From the NCBI GenBank assembly GCA_964390495.1, contig CAYMIN010000014.1, positions 32,765 to 96,764 on the forward strand: 64,000 bases of DNA. Reading direction: 5' to 3'. The notes beneath the pieces are model-generated. The model was not told where the DNA came from. It searched no databases and saw only the letters and a list, made by a program, of their open reading frames with translations. Position 1 is the first letter of the stretch, and the number at the start of each line of letters is the position of its first letter. This document shows, in pieces, positions 23,390 through 32,385 of this stretch. Position numbers and translations under genes: made by a program. The stretch is from UBA11051 sp964390495 (GTDB lineage Bacteria > Armatimonadota > Zipacnadia > Zipacnadales > UBA11051).

Positions 23390-24109
23390 CTAGTCCATCA
23401 ACATGCCGCCATTGAGGTCGAAGACCTCGCCGGTGACATAACCGGCCATATCGGAGGCCAGGAAGGCAACCGCAGCGGCGATCTCCTCGGGCTTGCCAAG
23501 GCGGCCGACCGGAATCTGGCGCACATACTCAGCCTCCATCGCCGGGTTCGTCATGGTGGTGGCGATGAAGGCCGGACAGACCGCGTTGCTGGTCACCTGC
23601 GGCGCGCCGGCTCTGGCTACCGACTTGGTCAAGCCGATCATGCCGGCCTTGGAGGTGGCGTAGGAAGCGCTGACGGTGAGACCGCCGACCTTGCCGGCCA
23701 TCGAGGCGATATTGACTACCCGGCCCCAGCCGCGCCGCTTCATCGTCGGCACCACCAGCTTGCTGAGCATAAAGGCGCTGGTGAGATTGATGCGCAGCAC
23801 CCGCTCCCAGTCCTCCAGCGTCGCCTCCGCCAGCGGCACCACGCTCTGCACGCCGGCATTGTTGACCAAAATATCAGGCGCGCCGATCTCATCATCCAGC
23901 GCACTCAGTAGCTCCTCACATTCCGATTCATCGCTGACATCGCAGAGGGCAAAGGCGACTTGCGCGGGGAGAGCGGCGCCGGCAGCTTCGTCAATGTCGG
24001 CGGCCACTACCTGACAGCCTTCTGCGAGTAGCCGCTCGACGATCGCCAGACCGATGCCGCGAACCCCGCCGGTTACCAGAGCGACCTTGTTGCTGATGCC
24101 CAAATCCAT
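23390..24109 (-). CDS. Short-chain dehydrogenase/reductase (FabG-like)
   Basis: 239 residues from ATG 24109, with GAGGAG 6 nt upstream; the frame is open further upstream only as a shadow of the neighbouring gene. Classical SDR motifs are present: TGGVRGIG at 13-20 (cofactor loop), NNAG at 83-86, catalytic Ser136 (NIAS), Tyr150 and Lys154 (YATSK), and Asn109. The C-terminal LNGGMLMD is in FabG style. VAADID at the end of beta strand 2 suggests preference for NAD over NADP. The family reduces or oxidises alcohols and ketones on sugars, polyols or acyl carriers. It follows the deacetylase-like gene by 11 bp and is likely co-transcribed with it. Confidence 0.88.
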   Translation of the reverse strand: MDLGISNKVALVTGGVRGIGLAIVERLLAEGCQVVAADIDEAAGAALPAQVAFALCDVSDESECEELLSALDDEIGAPDILVNNAGVQSVVPLAEATLEDWERVLRINLTSAFMLSKLVVPTMKRRGWGRVVNIASMAGKVGGLTVSASYATSKAGMIGLTKSVARAGAPQVTSNAVCPAFIATTMTNPAMEAEYVRQIPVGRLGKPEEIAAAVAFLASDMAGYVTGEVFDLNGGMLMD

Positions 24110-24120
24110 AGCGCTCTCCT

Positions 24121-25002
24121 CTATTTGCGAATTGTCCCCTTGTCTCGTGCGTGCTCGGCAGCTTCCAGGGCCGCCGGCGAATCGTCCACCAGGTCTATGA
24201 TCTCTCTGGCCCAGATCGTCGGCCGCGCCGCCAGGTACTCCAGCAGCCTCTCGAAAGTCTTGAAGCCGTCGGCCAAATACATGCAGATCGGGTGGGCCAG
24301 GATCGTCACCAGACCGCCCTGGTCCTCGATGGCCTGGGCCTGCTCCAGCACCAGCCTGCCCCACTTTTCAATTTCGTAGGAAACCGCGCCGAAGGCATCC
24401 GCTCCGTAACCCCGGCGGTTGGCCGCCTCAACAAACTCCCTGTCGCGGTGGGCATGGTAGAGGTGATCATGGTCGGGAATTACGTTCATCGGGTGCGAAA
24501 TCAGCCCGTTCTCAATGCGCTGGGGCCAGAGATTGTCCGCCGAGACTTCGTCCGATACCAGCTTGAAGCCATAGTGTGCCAGCAGCGGATAGGTATTGGG
24601 GTCCACCTTGTAGCTGTGAGCGCGCCAGGCGACCGGGCGATGGCCGGTTCGCTTCTCACATACCTGCACATTCTTGCGAATGTCCCAGGCCTGATAGACA
24701 CGCGGGCCGTTCCAGTTGCCGGTATGCCGGCCATACCAGTCGAAGAGCTTGCGCGGCTGGCGAGCGCGAAAGCCGTGGCCGCCGACCTCGATCAGCGCCG
24801 ATTTCACCACCGGCTCCAGATCGGGCCACTCCTCGGTGAAGCATTTCCCGCAGACGTAGAGAGTGGCCTTGACCTGGTATCTCTCCAGCAGGGCCACATA
24901 GCGCTGGGCGACCTTGACCTCGGTATCGCCCGGCTCGGTCAAGAACCTCTGGTCGTTACAGCGCAAGGACATGTGATGGACATCGCCGGTTAGGCAGATC
25001 AT
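24121..25002 (-). CDS. Polysaccharide deacetylase family protein (NodB fold)
   Basis: A 293-residue cytoplasmic-looking protein with a NodB-type barrel: LTGDVHHMSL at the N-terminus (catalytic Asp), KATLYVCGKC, EVGGHGFRARQP (metal His), WRAHSYKVDP (Arg/His) and LVTILAHPICMYL near the end (final His). The family removes acetyl groups from chitin, peptidoglycan or other amides with a divalent metal. Spacing matches the broad 'polysaccharide deacetylase-like' group rather than classical NodB, so a small-molecule amidase is possible. No signal peptide is seen. The ribosome site is weak. It is paired with the downstream SDR gene (11 bp). Confidence 0.75.
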   Translation of the reverse strand: MICLTGDVHHMSLRCNDQRFLTEPGDTEVKVAQRYVALLERYQVKATLYVCGKCFTEEWPDLEPVVKSALIEVGGHGFRARQPRKLFDWYGRHTGNWNGPRVYQAWDIRKNVQVCEKRTGHRPVAWRAHSYKVDPNTYPLLAHYGFKLVSDEVSADNLWPQRIENGLISHPMNVIPDHDHLYHAHRDREFVEAANRRGYGADAFGAVSYEIEKWGRLVLEQAQAIEDQGGLVTILAHPICMYLADGFKTFERLLEYLAARPTIWAREIIDLVDDSPAALEAAEHARDKGTIRK

Positions 25003-25226
25003 GACCAGTTACCGCTTGCCCTTCGCCTGTCAGCCGTCAGCAAGAGCCTCCACTGCACGGGAGTAAATCCGTGGCAAGTCTCTGGGCACAAACTTGATTT
25101 CTCTCCCCTCGGTAGCCCCTCCTGCTCTGAGAGGCGATTGCCCCCAAAGGCACAGCTAGAAGTCTCGTCCGTACTAATGCACTTATACTTCCCAGAACCT
25201 GGAGGCAGTAGGGCCGGGGCCGGCCA

Positions 25227-26525
25227 CTACTCGATCCCGTCGGCGCGGAGTTCCTGCAGCGCCTCTGTCAGGATACCCTCAAAGCCTTTGGCCAGCGGCG
25301 CCGGGTAGCCGTACTCCCAGTAGCTCACCACCTCATAGCCGCCCTCGTCAATCATCTCCGAGGTGGGCAGGTAGAGGCCCTCACCATTGCAGTAGCCCAG
25401 CGGGAAGGTGAACCCCTCAGCGTAGAAATCCTGAATGAGTTTCCCCAGCCCGGCCACCAGCTCGCCTTCAACGCCGATGATACGCAAGCCCGCGCCGAGT
25501 TGTAGGCCCTGGACCAGTAACGGCACTGAAGTCGGCAGTGGCTCCCCGCGCTCGATGCGCTTGAGTATGCTCTGCGCCCAGAGCCGACGGATTTCATCGG
25601 TCTCTGCAGCCGTCGCTACGGCTAGATAGGCATCGTGGCCGAGGGCGGGCTGCAGCGGCCACTCCACTTCGATCAAATGAGTGCGAAGCTGTGGCTCGAT
25701 CTCCATCAAGCCCGCCTCCAGGGGCCGGATCACCTCGTCGGCGACCATTTGGCCGGCCTCGGCCACATCCTCCCAGGTGCCCTCCCGCCATGTCTCCCCG
25801 TCTGTGCACTTGACGCTAACATTGGCATCGGCGCCGGCTCCCTGCAGAAAGAGACTGGCGGTGGTGCCGAGATATGCGTCAAGCCGGTCCATGGCAGCGC
25901 CCGGGTACTCGGCGGAGACCTCGAAGCCGACCATTATGACCGGATGGCAGGAGACCGAAAACAGCAAACACACTGGCTCGCCCGCCAGGTCCTTCAGCAG
26001 GCAGATCGGCACCGCATCATAGATCGCGCCGTCGGGGTTGGGCCCCATAGTTACGGTGCCATCCTCGTGTCTGACGCGCCTGCTCATGGGCAGGGCCGAG
26101 CGGCCGACACCGGCGGATACGGTGACCTCACGCGCTGCCTCCCGAGCTTGAGACGCTACGCTGATTACTGCCGCGTCCAGCGTCTTCAGGTAGCCATGGT
26201 CGGGAGGGATATAGCCTGCCGAATGCCAGGTGCCCACCGCCGGTCCGACGTGGTTGTGCGAGGTGTTCAGGAGTATCTGCTGCGGCGCGAGGCCCAGCCT
26301 CTGTCCGATGGCGCTCTTGAGACGGTCGGCGTCGGCTCGCCCGATGAAGCACAAGTCGAGGCCCACGATCAGGGCTGCCTCCCCGCCGTGTTGCAGATAA
26401 ACGGCCCGCGTGAAGATGTCATCGTGGATTGCCGTACAGCCGTGATCGCGGTCGCGACTTCCGAAGCCCATCATCCGCGTACCGATGGGCGGCGTTATCG
26501 GTGCCTTGGCGAATCCCGCTTGCAT
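25227..26525 (-). CDS. Neutral/alkaline ceramidase-like protein
   Basis: A 432-residue protein similar to the N-terminal catalytic domain of neutral/alkaline nonlysosomal ceramidases: the opening AGFAKAPITPPIGTRMMGF, metal-site segments NTSHNHVGP and FSVSCHPVIM, SAEYPGAAMDRL (Ser-Glu near the active site) and FLQGAGADANV. In true ceramidases this Zn domain hydrolyses N-acyl sphingosine, but many environmental bacteria carry shorter cytoplasmic paralogues of unknown substrate. Here the C-terminal Ig-like domain and the signal peptide are both absent. AAAGGG precedes the ATG. The 224-bp gap to the next gene has no recognisable feature. Confidence 0.8.
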   Translation of the reverse strand: MQAGFAKAPITPPIGTRMMGFGSRDRDHGCTAIHDDIFTRAVYLQHGGEAALIVGLDLCFIGRADADRLKSAIGQRLGLAPQQILLNTSHNHVGPAVGTWHSAGYIPPDHGYLKTLDAAVISVASQAREAAREVTVSAGVGRSALPMSRRVRHEDGTVTMGPNPDGAIYDAVPICLLKDLAGEPVCLLFSVSCHPVIMVGFEVSAEYPGAAMDRLDAYLGTTASLFLQGAGADANVSVKCTDGETWREGTWEDVAEAGQMVADEVIRPLEAGLMEIEPQLRTHLIEVEWPLQPALGHDAYLAVATAAETDEIRRLWAQSILKRIERGEPLPTSVPLLVQGLQLGAGLRIIGVEGELVAGLGKLIQDFYAEGFTFPLGYCNGEGLYLPTSEMIDEGGYEVVSYWEYGYPAPLAKGFEGILTEALQELRADGIE

Positions 26526-26604
26526 TGTACATACCCTTTCTTTGCGATGCGCGTTGGCTAGATGAGCCTGCCCCAGGCACCCCGCTTGAAGACCGGCCGT
26601 AGCG

Positions 26605-28290
26605 CTAGCCCTGGCCTGCAGGCTTTGGTATCACAATCGGCTTATCGGGGACGTAAGGGCCAACAGTCGGCAGGATCGTGCTGAGACTGCTGTACTTGCG
26701 GTCATACAATGGGTCCACGGCTGCGGTGTTGAGTTCTTCGTCGAGCGGCCATCTGGTGAAGATGTCTTGGACGGGTTGACCCTCCGAGCGCACCACGACG
26801 TGGCCGACAAAGCCGTGGGGGACGAGATTCCGCATCGCCCACTCTCGGGAATAGACAGGTAGTATCGCGACATCCACCTGGTCTCTGACCCGAGCCAGCA
26901 GCGCGCGGCGATATGGCTCGTCGTGGCCGTAGCCGCCGGTGATTGTCGGCCTCCCTAGATACCAGTAGGCGACCGGCGGGCTGTTTTCCACGAAGATGCG
27001 GTGCTCAGGCTCCAGATGCTCGCGGACCCAATAGCCGACCGTCTTCATCCCGTAATTGGGCGCTATGCCGCCGTAGGTGGTCCCGGGGTAGGGCCAGAAC
27101 ACGGTAAGCGGCTCGACCTTGAGAACGCCGCCGAGGCTGGTCGCAAGCGTGCCACAGACCACCACAGCCGCTAGAGTTGCAGCCAGCCAGCGGCGACGCA
27201 CAGCCCCCAGGGCGATGACCGTCAGCAGCGTCAGAGCCACGATCAGATGCTCGTGATAGTAATGCGACACCGTAACCTCGCGCGAGACGGCCACCAGGAA
27301 GGGCAGCGCCGTCAGGCCCGCCCATAAACTCAGCCACTTGAGACGATGGTCGGCCCAGCCGGCGACGACGACAGGCGGAATCAGGATCAGTGACACCAGC
27401 AGCGGTAGGCCGATGTTGTACCGCAGATCCGCGAGAAAGCCGACGATATGCAGGCCCCAGTCGGCGGGGTGTTCCACCAGCATCGTGCCCAGGTAGGTCT
27501 GGTCGGGATAGCCGAGGCGACAGGCGTACATGTAGATGATGATGTACGGGAAAAACAGCACTAACGGAGGCACCAGTAGCCGCGGCTTGAGGATGAGGCG
27601 CCCCAAGCCCTGCCAGCCCTGGTAGTCCGGATGGCGCGGCCAAATCACCAGAAGCGCGCCAAGAACCACCAGGCCGATGGGGAACTGCAGATCGCTGCAA
27701 ACATACAAGGCCAGAGCCAGGCCGGCCCACAATTCACACCGTCGAGACGTAGGTTCGCGCAAATAGCGGATCAGCGCCAGTGCTGAGGCCAAAAACAACA
27801 GACTGCTGGCCGGCTGGTGGAAGCCGCCAATCGAGCGGCTCTGCATCACCATCAGCGGTATGATGGCGATAAGCAAGGCGGCTAGCATCCCGGCCGCAGT
27901 CCCGCGCAACTCGCAGCCCAATCGGAAAACGGCAAGTGAGATCAAGGCACCGATGAGCGCGAGCGGAAAAGGCAGGCTGGCCTCGGAAATGGGGATGTGC
28001 AGGGCGTCCAGAGCTTTGACATACGCCAGATAGAGCGCACACACAGGCCAGCCGGAATCCCAACTGAAGCTCCTGGCTAGAGCGCTGTGCAGTGGGTCCG
28101 AGCCGAGCACGGGCAGCTTTGCGCTGTTGACCAGGAAGTACGCCCATAGCGCCTCGTCCGGATTGCAGTAAACCAGACTACGCATTCCGTAGGTGCGCAC
28201 GACCACCGCCACAGCCATGACGGCTAACAGCGCGATGACCGTGATTGGCCGACGCCAGTGCCTGGGCGAAGCTGTCGAGGAAGCGTCCAT
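26605..28290 (-). CDS. Polytopic glycosyltransferase of the GT39/ArnT-like family
   Basis: A 561-residue membrane protein with about ten hydrophobic segments in its first 400 residues and a soluble C-terminal region. The first loop has YCNPDEALWAYF, the acidic pair after helix 1 that marks GT-C enzymes such as protein O-mannosyltransferase and ArnT. These use lipid-linked sugars on the outer face of the inner membrane to modify proteins or lipids. The C-terminal part (YWYLGRPTITGGYGHDEPYRR) resembles the periplasmic domain of such proteins. The ribosome site is poor and the gene stands alone. Acceptor and donor are unknown. Confidence 0.75.
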   Translation of the reverse strand: MDASSTASPRHWRRPITVIALLAVMAVAVVVRTYGMRSLVYCNPDEALWAYFLVNSAKLPVLGSDPLHSALARSFSWDSGWPVCALYLAYVKALDALHIPISEASLPFPLALIGALISLAVFRLGCELRGTAAGMLAALLIAIIPLMVMQSRSIGGFHQPASSLLFLASALALIRYLREPTSRRCELWAGLALALYVCSDLQFPIGLVVLGALLVIWPRHPDYQGWQGLGRLILKPRLLVPPLVLFFPYIIIYMYACRLGYPDQTYLGTMLVEHPADWGLHIVGFLADLRYNIGLPLLVSLILIPPVVVAGWADHRLKWLSLWAGLTALPFLVAVSREVTVSHYYHEHLIVALTLLTVIALGAVRRRWLAATLAAVVVCGTLATSLGGVLKVEPLTVFWPYPGTTYGGIAPNYGMKTVGYWVREHLEPEHRIFVENSPPVAYWYLGRPTITGGYGHDEPYRRALLARVRDQVDVAILPVYSREWAMRNLVPHGFVGHVVVRSEGQPVQDIFTRWPLDEELNTAAVDPLYDRKYSSLSTILPTVGPYVPDKPIVIPKPAGQG

Positions 28291-28553
28291 ATTCTAATAC
28301 TTGCTCAAGTTAGTCGCATTCGCTTGTGAACATCGCATACGGGATGGATAGACCGGTCTTACAGGCTCGAAGCCGGTGCCATGCACATGGGTTCGAGATG
28401 CCGCTGGCACACCCGGCGTCTAATTCGCCATCGGTAACGGCCTCGCCTCCTCGGTCCGCGCAATGATGGGCTGTGGAGTGCCGAGCAGGGAGAAGCCGGT
28501 GCGACGGAGAACTCCGCAATGATACCATGATAAGCCGCGGAGACGCAGCGACT

Positions 28554-28715
28554 ATGGAGTTTTTTGACTGTAACTGCAGCTACGGAGTGCCCTCGCATCC
28601 GGCCTTCCGCTTTGCGCGCACCCCTGCCGAGCTGCTGGAGGAGATTGACCGAACAACTGAGGCCATGAAGGAGACTATCCTAGAGGCGAACGAGACTATC
28701 GTGTGGCGTAACTAG
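28554..28715 (+). pseudogene. Truncated N-terminus of an amidohydrolase-type gene
   Basis: A 53-codon frame begins MEFFDCNCSYGVPSHPAF and continues to LLEEIDR, matching the first about 35 residues of metal-dependent amidohydrolases (first strand with FDCNC.. in place of the usual DxH, then the T..ELL.EMD helix). It then reads TTEAMKETILEANETIVWRN and stops, so about 250 residues of the barrel are absent. The frame is open upstream to an ATG at 28473, without a ribosome site. I read it as a remnant of deletion or recombination. The surrounding gap (28291-28799) otherwise holds only short repeat-like sequence, such as GGGGGACTGTCACC at about 28763. Confidence 0.45.
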
Positions 28716-28799
28716 CGGCGTTGGCTTAGGGCGCAGTCCCCTAGCGATGCGCGGCTGGTGAAGGGGGACTGTCACCTATTCCGGGCTTTTGGACAGGTT

Positions 28800-29774
28800 C
28801 TAGACGACCTCCATTGTGGAGGGCGGCTTGGTGGCGAGGTTGTAGGTGACACTTACCACGCCGGGGACCTCGGACACGATGCGGGCGCTGAGCTTCTCCA
28901 GGACCTCCCAGGGCAGTCGCGTCGGGCTGGCGGTTCGCGCATCAACACTGTCCCAGCACCTGATCTCGATCTGCAGGCCGAAGTCCCTCCGGCCCTCGCG
29001 CATGCCAGTGACACGGTCCTCATGGAGTATCGCCATGTATTGAAAAGCCTCAACGCCGGCCAGTTCCGCCTCCGTGATGGCGGTCGCCTGCCTGACCAGC
29101 GCCAGTTTTTCGCGTGTCACCTCGCCGATGACTCGTGCAGCCAGGGCCGGCCCCGGAAACGGCATCCGGTTGCACACTGATTCAGGCAGCCCGAGAGCCG
29201 CCGCGACCTGCCTCACCCCGTCCTTGCGAAGCTGGATCAGCGGCTCGATTATCTCGTACCCGAAGGCCTCCTGCGGGTCAATGCCCAGTTGCTCGAAGAC
29301 ATTGTGCTGGCGCTTGATGCCGGCGACCGTCTCGTCCACATCGGTGAGGATGGTGCCCTGGAGCAGGTACTTCGCGCCGCTTGCTCTCACCAGCCGCCCG
29401 AAAACGCCCTTGTAGAAGGTCTGGGTGACGGCCTCGCGCTTCTCCTCCGGGTCGGTGAGGCCCTGGAGCGCGTCGAGGAACTCCTCCCGTGCATCCAGCA
29501 GCTTAACAGGGACACCCAGGTCGGCGAAGAGAGCCACGATCTGCTGAGGTTCATCCTGGCGCATCAGCGCATTGTCAATGAAATAGGTCTGCAGCCGCTC
29601 CCCCAAGGCCTGATGGCCGAGCATGGTGACCGCCGAGGAATCAACTCCGCCTGACAAAGCATTGATGGCTAGGCCGTCTCCCACGGTCGCGGAGATCGCC
29701 GCCACCTGCTCGGCGATGAACTGCTCCGGCTTGAGCTCACTTGCTGTAATCTCCTGGATTGACATGCTAGGCAT
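28800..29774 (-). CDS. guaA: GMP synthase ATP-pyrophosphatase subunit (GuaA C-terminal type, no glutaminase domain)
   Basis: 324 residues from ATG 29774 (AGGAAGG upstream; an alternative ATG at 29765 gives three residues fewer). The PP-loop SGGVDSS is at 41-47. The dimerisation domain of GMP synthase is clear: RMPFPGPALAARVIGEVTRE and the end YNLATKPPSTMEVV, equivalent to KPP.T.EW. The enzyme adenylates XMP and uses ammonia to form GMP. The amidotransferase domain is missing, as in the two-subunit archaeal form, and no separate standard glutaminase subunit is next to it, although two GATase-like proteins occur in the same operon. It is last of a six-gene - strand run, 34 bp after the GAT1/deacetylase gene. 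It could be a moonlighting paralogue. Confidence 0.82.
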   Translation of the reverse strand: MPSMSIQEITASELKPEQFIAEQVAAISATVGDGLAINALSGGVDSSAVTMLGHQALGERLQTYFIDNALMRQDEPQQIVALFADLGVPVKLLDAREEFLDALQGLTDPEEKREAVTQTFYKGVFGRLVRASGAKYLLQGTILTDVDETVAGIKRQHNVFEQLGIDPQEAFGYEIIEPLIQLRKDGVRQVAAALGLPESVCNRMPFPGPALAARVIGEVTREKLALVRQATAITEAELAGVEAFQYMAILHEDRVTGMREGRRDFGLQIEIRCWDSVDARTASPTRLPWEVLEKLSARIVSEVPGVVSVTYNLATKPPSTMEVV

Positions 29775-29808
29775 TACTCCTTCCTGATTGCGCCGGCATT
29801 GCTTAGTT

Positions 29809-31545
29809 TCAGCTTGTCCCGGCGAACTCCACCCGCACTCGCCGGCTCTGGCCCGGTGCTGAGAGCTCCACCGGTACCAGGGCGTACTGCGGGCCGAGGA
29901 TGACACGCGGAGTTGCTGTCACCGGCTGGCCGTCCACGCTGGCAGCGGCTGCGGTCTTGCCCTCGGGCAGCGGCACCGCGACCGTCAGAGGGCCTGCCGT
30001 CTCAGCGGCTGTTAGATCACACTCAATAGCCCCATCGTCGGAGGCGGCCAGCGTCAACTGCGCCTGATAGCGCCGCTGGGTGAACTCCAGCCACTCGTCC
30101 ATGCTCAGCACCGGCACGCCGCGCTCTCGCGCCAGGTCCATGCAGCCGCCGATATAAGCGGCACTGTAGGTGGCGAAGCTGACCGGGTGGGACTGAAAGC
30201 CGAGCGGCGAATAAGTTACATTCACCGCCTCGTCGAGGGTTTTCGCCATCTTCTCCAGCTCGCGGTCCACCTCCTTAGTCAGCATATCCATCACCGAGGC
30301 GTCATCATAGATGAGGGTAGCCTGGGCGAACACGTCCATGATCCGGCCGTGCTGGTTGATGAACTTCATCGGTCTGGAGGAGCCGCACATATACTTACCG
30401 TAGGTCTTGAGCAGGCAGGAGTACGAGACCGTCATGCGCAGGCCGATGTCATAGAACACCGGCACCAGGTCCATATAGCCCTTCCAGAAGCCTGCATGGA
30501 TTTGTGTGGTCCTGGCGGTATAGCCGTAGCGCCGCTCGAAGTTGGCGGCATCACTGCGCAGGATCTCCTCCATCGCGAAGTAGGGGTCCTCGTCGGTCAG
30601 AGGGTCGGAGTGATAGCCGAAGTTGTGGCCGCCCTCCAGCCAGGCCTGCACTTCGCTGTCCGGCAGCTTGGTGTCGCGCACTAGGTAGAAGGTACAGTGG
30701 CCGTCGCGGGCCTCGACGGCGGAATGCAGCGCATGAAACTGCTCGACCGTGGAGCCGTCATCATCGGACCGCATCGGGAGCGCCGAGCGCTCCTCCGGGA
30801 CCCGATAATACCACAGTCGCGGCACCGGCTGAGGCGACAGATAGGAGACGAGATTGGAGAGCAGATTGCAGTGCAAATCAGCCTGCGGCAGGTGCCCCCG
30901 GGACAGATCGAAGTAGCCGGTGAAGAGATCGCCCGGGCGGGTGTAATAGCGAAAGCCCATCGTGTTGACGGAGGCCAGGTCGGGATCGCCGAAGCGCAGG
31001 CGCGCAACCGTGGCCGGTGGATCGTAGAAGCACAGCGCAATCTGACCGCTGCCCAGCGCGAAACTCACTATGGCAGGATAGCCGGTCGGGCTGGTCACCT
31101 CCGCATAGTCATGCGCAATGATCTCGGCGCCGCCCGGTAGGCTGCCGAGACCGTAACGCTCGGTCGTCCAATGGCACTGGATCGGCTCGTGCGGAAGGCC
31201 CCGGGAAACCGGATGGTCGGCATCAGGCAACAGGTAGGGCGAAGGCGTGGTTGTGAATGTCGCGGTCAGGCCCAGGGGCTCGCAGAGCCGATACGCAGGC
31301 CGGAACACAATCAGCCGCCCGCCCTCGCGCACGTACTCAAGAAGCCGCTGCTGCTCGCGGTTGCGCAGCCGGCAGCGCGTCAATATCGCCACCGAGGGCT
31401 GCGTCGCCAGCCAGTCCTCGCTGGTCTCCATGTCAACCAAGTCGAAAGCGTTGATGCCGTCGAGCTTGAGCATCTCGCCCGTGTAGGCGCCGAAGATGTT
31501 TTCCGGCTGCCGCGAACGCACCAGTACCAGAATCGGTGCGGCCAT
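29809..31545 (-). CDS. Two-domain protein: GATase1/ThuA-like N-terminus and polysaccharide-deacetylase-like C-terminus
   Basis: 578 residues from ATG 31545 (AAGGGAG upstream; the frame opens earlier at a TTG, 31563). Residues 1-200 look like a class I glutamine-amidotransferase-like fold without its Cys: LVLVRSRQPENIFGAY, LLEYVREGGRLIVFRPAY and a beta-rich GSGQIALCFYDPP. Residues about 250-480 are NodB-like: LPMRSDDDGS (Asp cluster) and EGGHNFGYHSDP (two His as metal ligands). A short beta domain closes it (PLTVAVPLPEGKTAAAASVDG). No signal peptide is visible. Such fusions are usually annotated only as hypothetical or deacetylase-like; a role in hydrolysing modified sugars is inference from fold and from lyase-type neighbours. 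Confidence 0.65.
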   Translation of the reverse strand: MAAPILVLVRSRQPENIFGAYTGEMLKLDGINAFDLVDMETSEDWLATQPSVAILTRCRLRNREQQRLLEYVREGGRLIVFRPAYRLCEPLGLTATFTTTPSPYLLPDADHPVSRGLPHEPIQCHWTTERYGLGSLPGGAEIIAHDYAEVTSPTGYPAIVSFALGSGQIALCFYDPPATVARLRFGDPDLASVNTMGFRYYTRPGDLFTGYFDLSRGHLPQADLHCNLLSNLVSYLSPQPVPRLWYYRVPEERSALPMRSDDDGSTVEQFHALHSAVEARDGHCTFYLVRDTKLPDSEVQAWLEGGHNFGYHSDPLTDEDPYFAMEEILRSDAANFERRYGYTARTTQIHAGFWKGYMDLVPVFYDIGLRMTVSYSCLLKTYGKYMCGSSRPMKFINQHGRIMDVFAQATLIYDDASVMDMLTKEVDRELEKMAKTLDEAVNVTYSPLGFQSHPVSFATYSAAYIGGCMDLARERGVPVLSMDEWLEFTQRRYQAQLTLAASDDGAIECDLTAAETAGPLTVAVPLPEGKTAAAASVDGQPVTATPRVILGPQYALVPVELSAPGQSRRVRVEFAGTS

Positions 31546-31592
31546 CTGGTCGTCTCCCTTCAACCGACAGTGACTGTGTCAACGCACAGGGG

Positions 31593-32384
31593 TCAGGGCG
31601 GCGGCTTACTTCGCCCTGCAGTAGCGCTCGTCCTGCCCCGCCGACCGAAGCTCAGCGCCTGATGCGGACAGCCCTGCACACATTCCCCGCACATCACGCA
31701 GTCGGTTGTGCCGGGCACAGTGTACTGAGGGCATTCGCGCGGGTACTTGCCGCACTCGCTGCACTGGCTCTCATTGCGGCGAATCGTCAAGATGCTCAAC
31801 TTGTTGAAAATGGCAAGCAGTGCCCCCAGCGGGCACATATAGCGGCAGAAGCAGCGGAACACCAACACGCCACCGACTAGCCCGATAACTAAAACGGCCA
31901 AGCGCCACCGGTATGCCCCGCCGCCCATGGCCCAGGCTACCTGGATAGCATTGAGATTGAATATCGAGGGCGACCGGGTGACGTATTCGTAAGGCCGGGC
32001 CGACTGCAGGTTGTGCTGAAAGATCAGGATGACGATTACCACCAAAGCGACGTATTTGAGGTATTTCAGGTATTTATCGAGACGTGCGAAGCGCGGTGCT
32101 GTGGTGACCGTGGGCTTCGGTAGCCGTCCCAGCGCATCCTGCACCAGCCCCATCGGGCACACCCAGCCGCAGAATACCCGGCCGGAGAAGATGGCGGAGA
32201 GCGCGATTAGGCCGATGAACCAGGGCTGCAGATAGCGCCCCGGGCAGTCCGTGGCGGGACACGACTGACAGGAGACAAACGGCACGCCGAAGGGACACCG
32301 CAGCCATCCGAAGGCCAGCCAGGTCCCGGCCAGGCCGAGAAAGGCCACTTGGCTGAGGCGGCGCCAGATCGTGATCGGCTGCAC
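31593..32384 (-). CDS. Membrane polyferredoxin, NapH/RdxA-type 4Fe-4S protein
   Basis: 263 residues from a GTG at 32384, directly after the stop of the preceding gene and 9 nt after AAGGAG; a TTG at 32429 would extend it into that gene. It has four or five membrane helices with the two NapH signature motifs, CGWVCPMGLVQD and FCRYMCPLGALLAI, and a C-terminal ferredoxin domain (CSECGKYPREC and CVMCGECVQGCP) that can hold two 4Fe-4S clusters. Such proteins pass electrons between quinol and periplasmic or cytoplasmic acceptors. It also has CQSCPATDC near residue 40, found in a subset of the family. It is coupled to the solute-binding/TPR gene, an unusual pairing. Confidence 0.85.
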   Translation of the reverse strand: MQPITIWRRLSQVAFLGLAGTWLAFGWLRCPFGVPFVSCQSCPATDCPGRYLQPWFIGLIALSAIFSGRVFCGWVCPMGLVQDALGRLPKPTVTTAPRFARLDKYLKYLKYVALVVIVILIFQHNLQSARPYEYVTRSPSIFNLNAIQVAWAMGGGAYRWRLAVLVIGLVGGVLVFRCFCRYMCPLGALLAIFNKLSILTIRRNESQCSECGKYPRECPQYTVPGTTDCVMCGECVQGCPHQALSFGRRGRTSATAGRSKPPP

Positions 32385-32385
32385 C

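Noticed and set aside
28385..28410. tRNA-like GGTTCGAG sequence
   Set aside because: The T-loop-like stretch has no matching acceptor, D or anticodon stems on either side.
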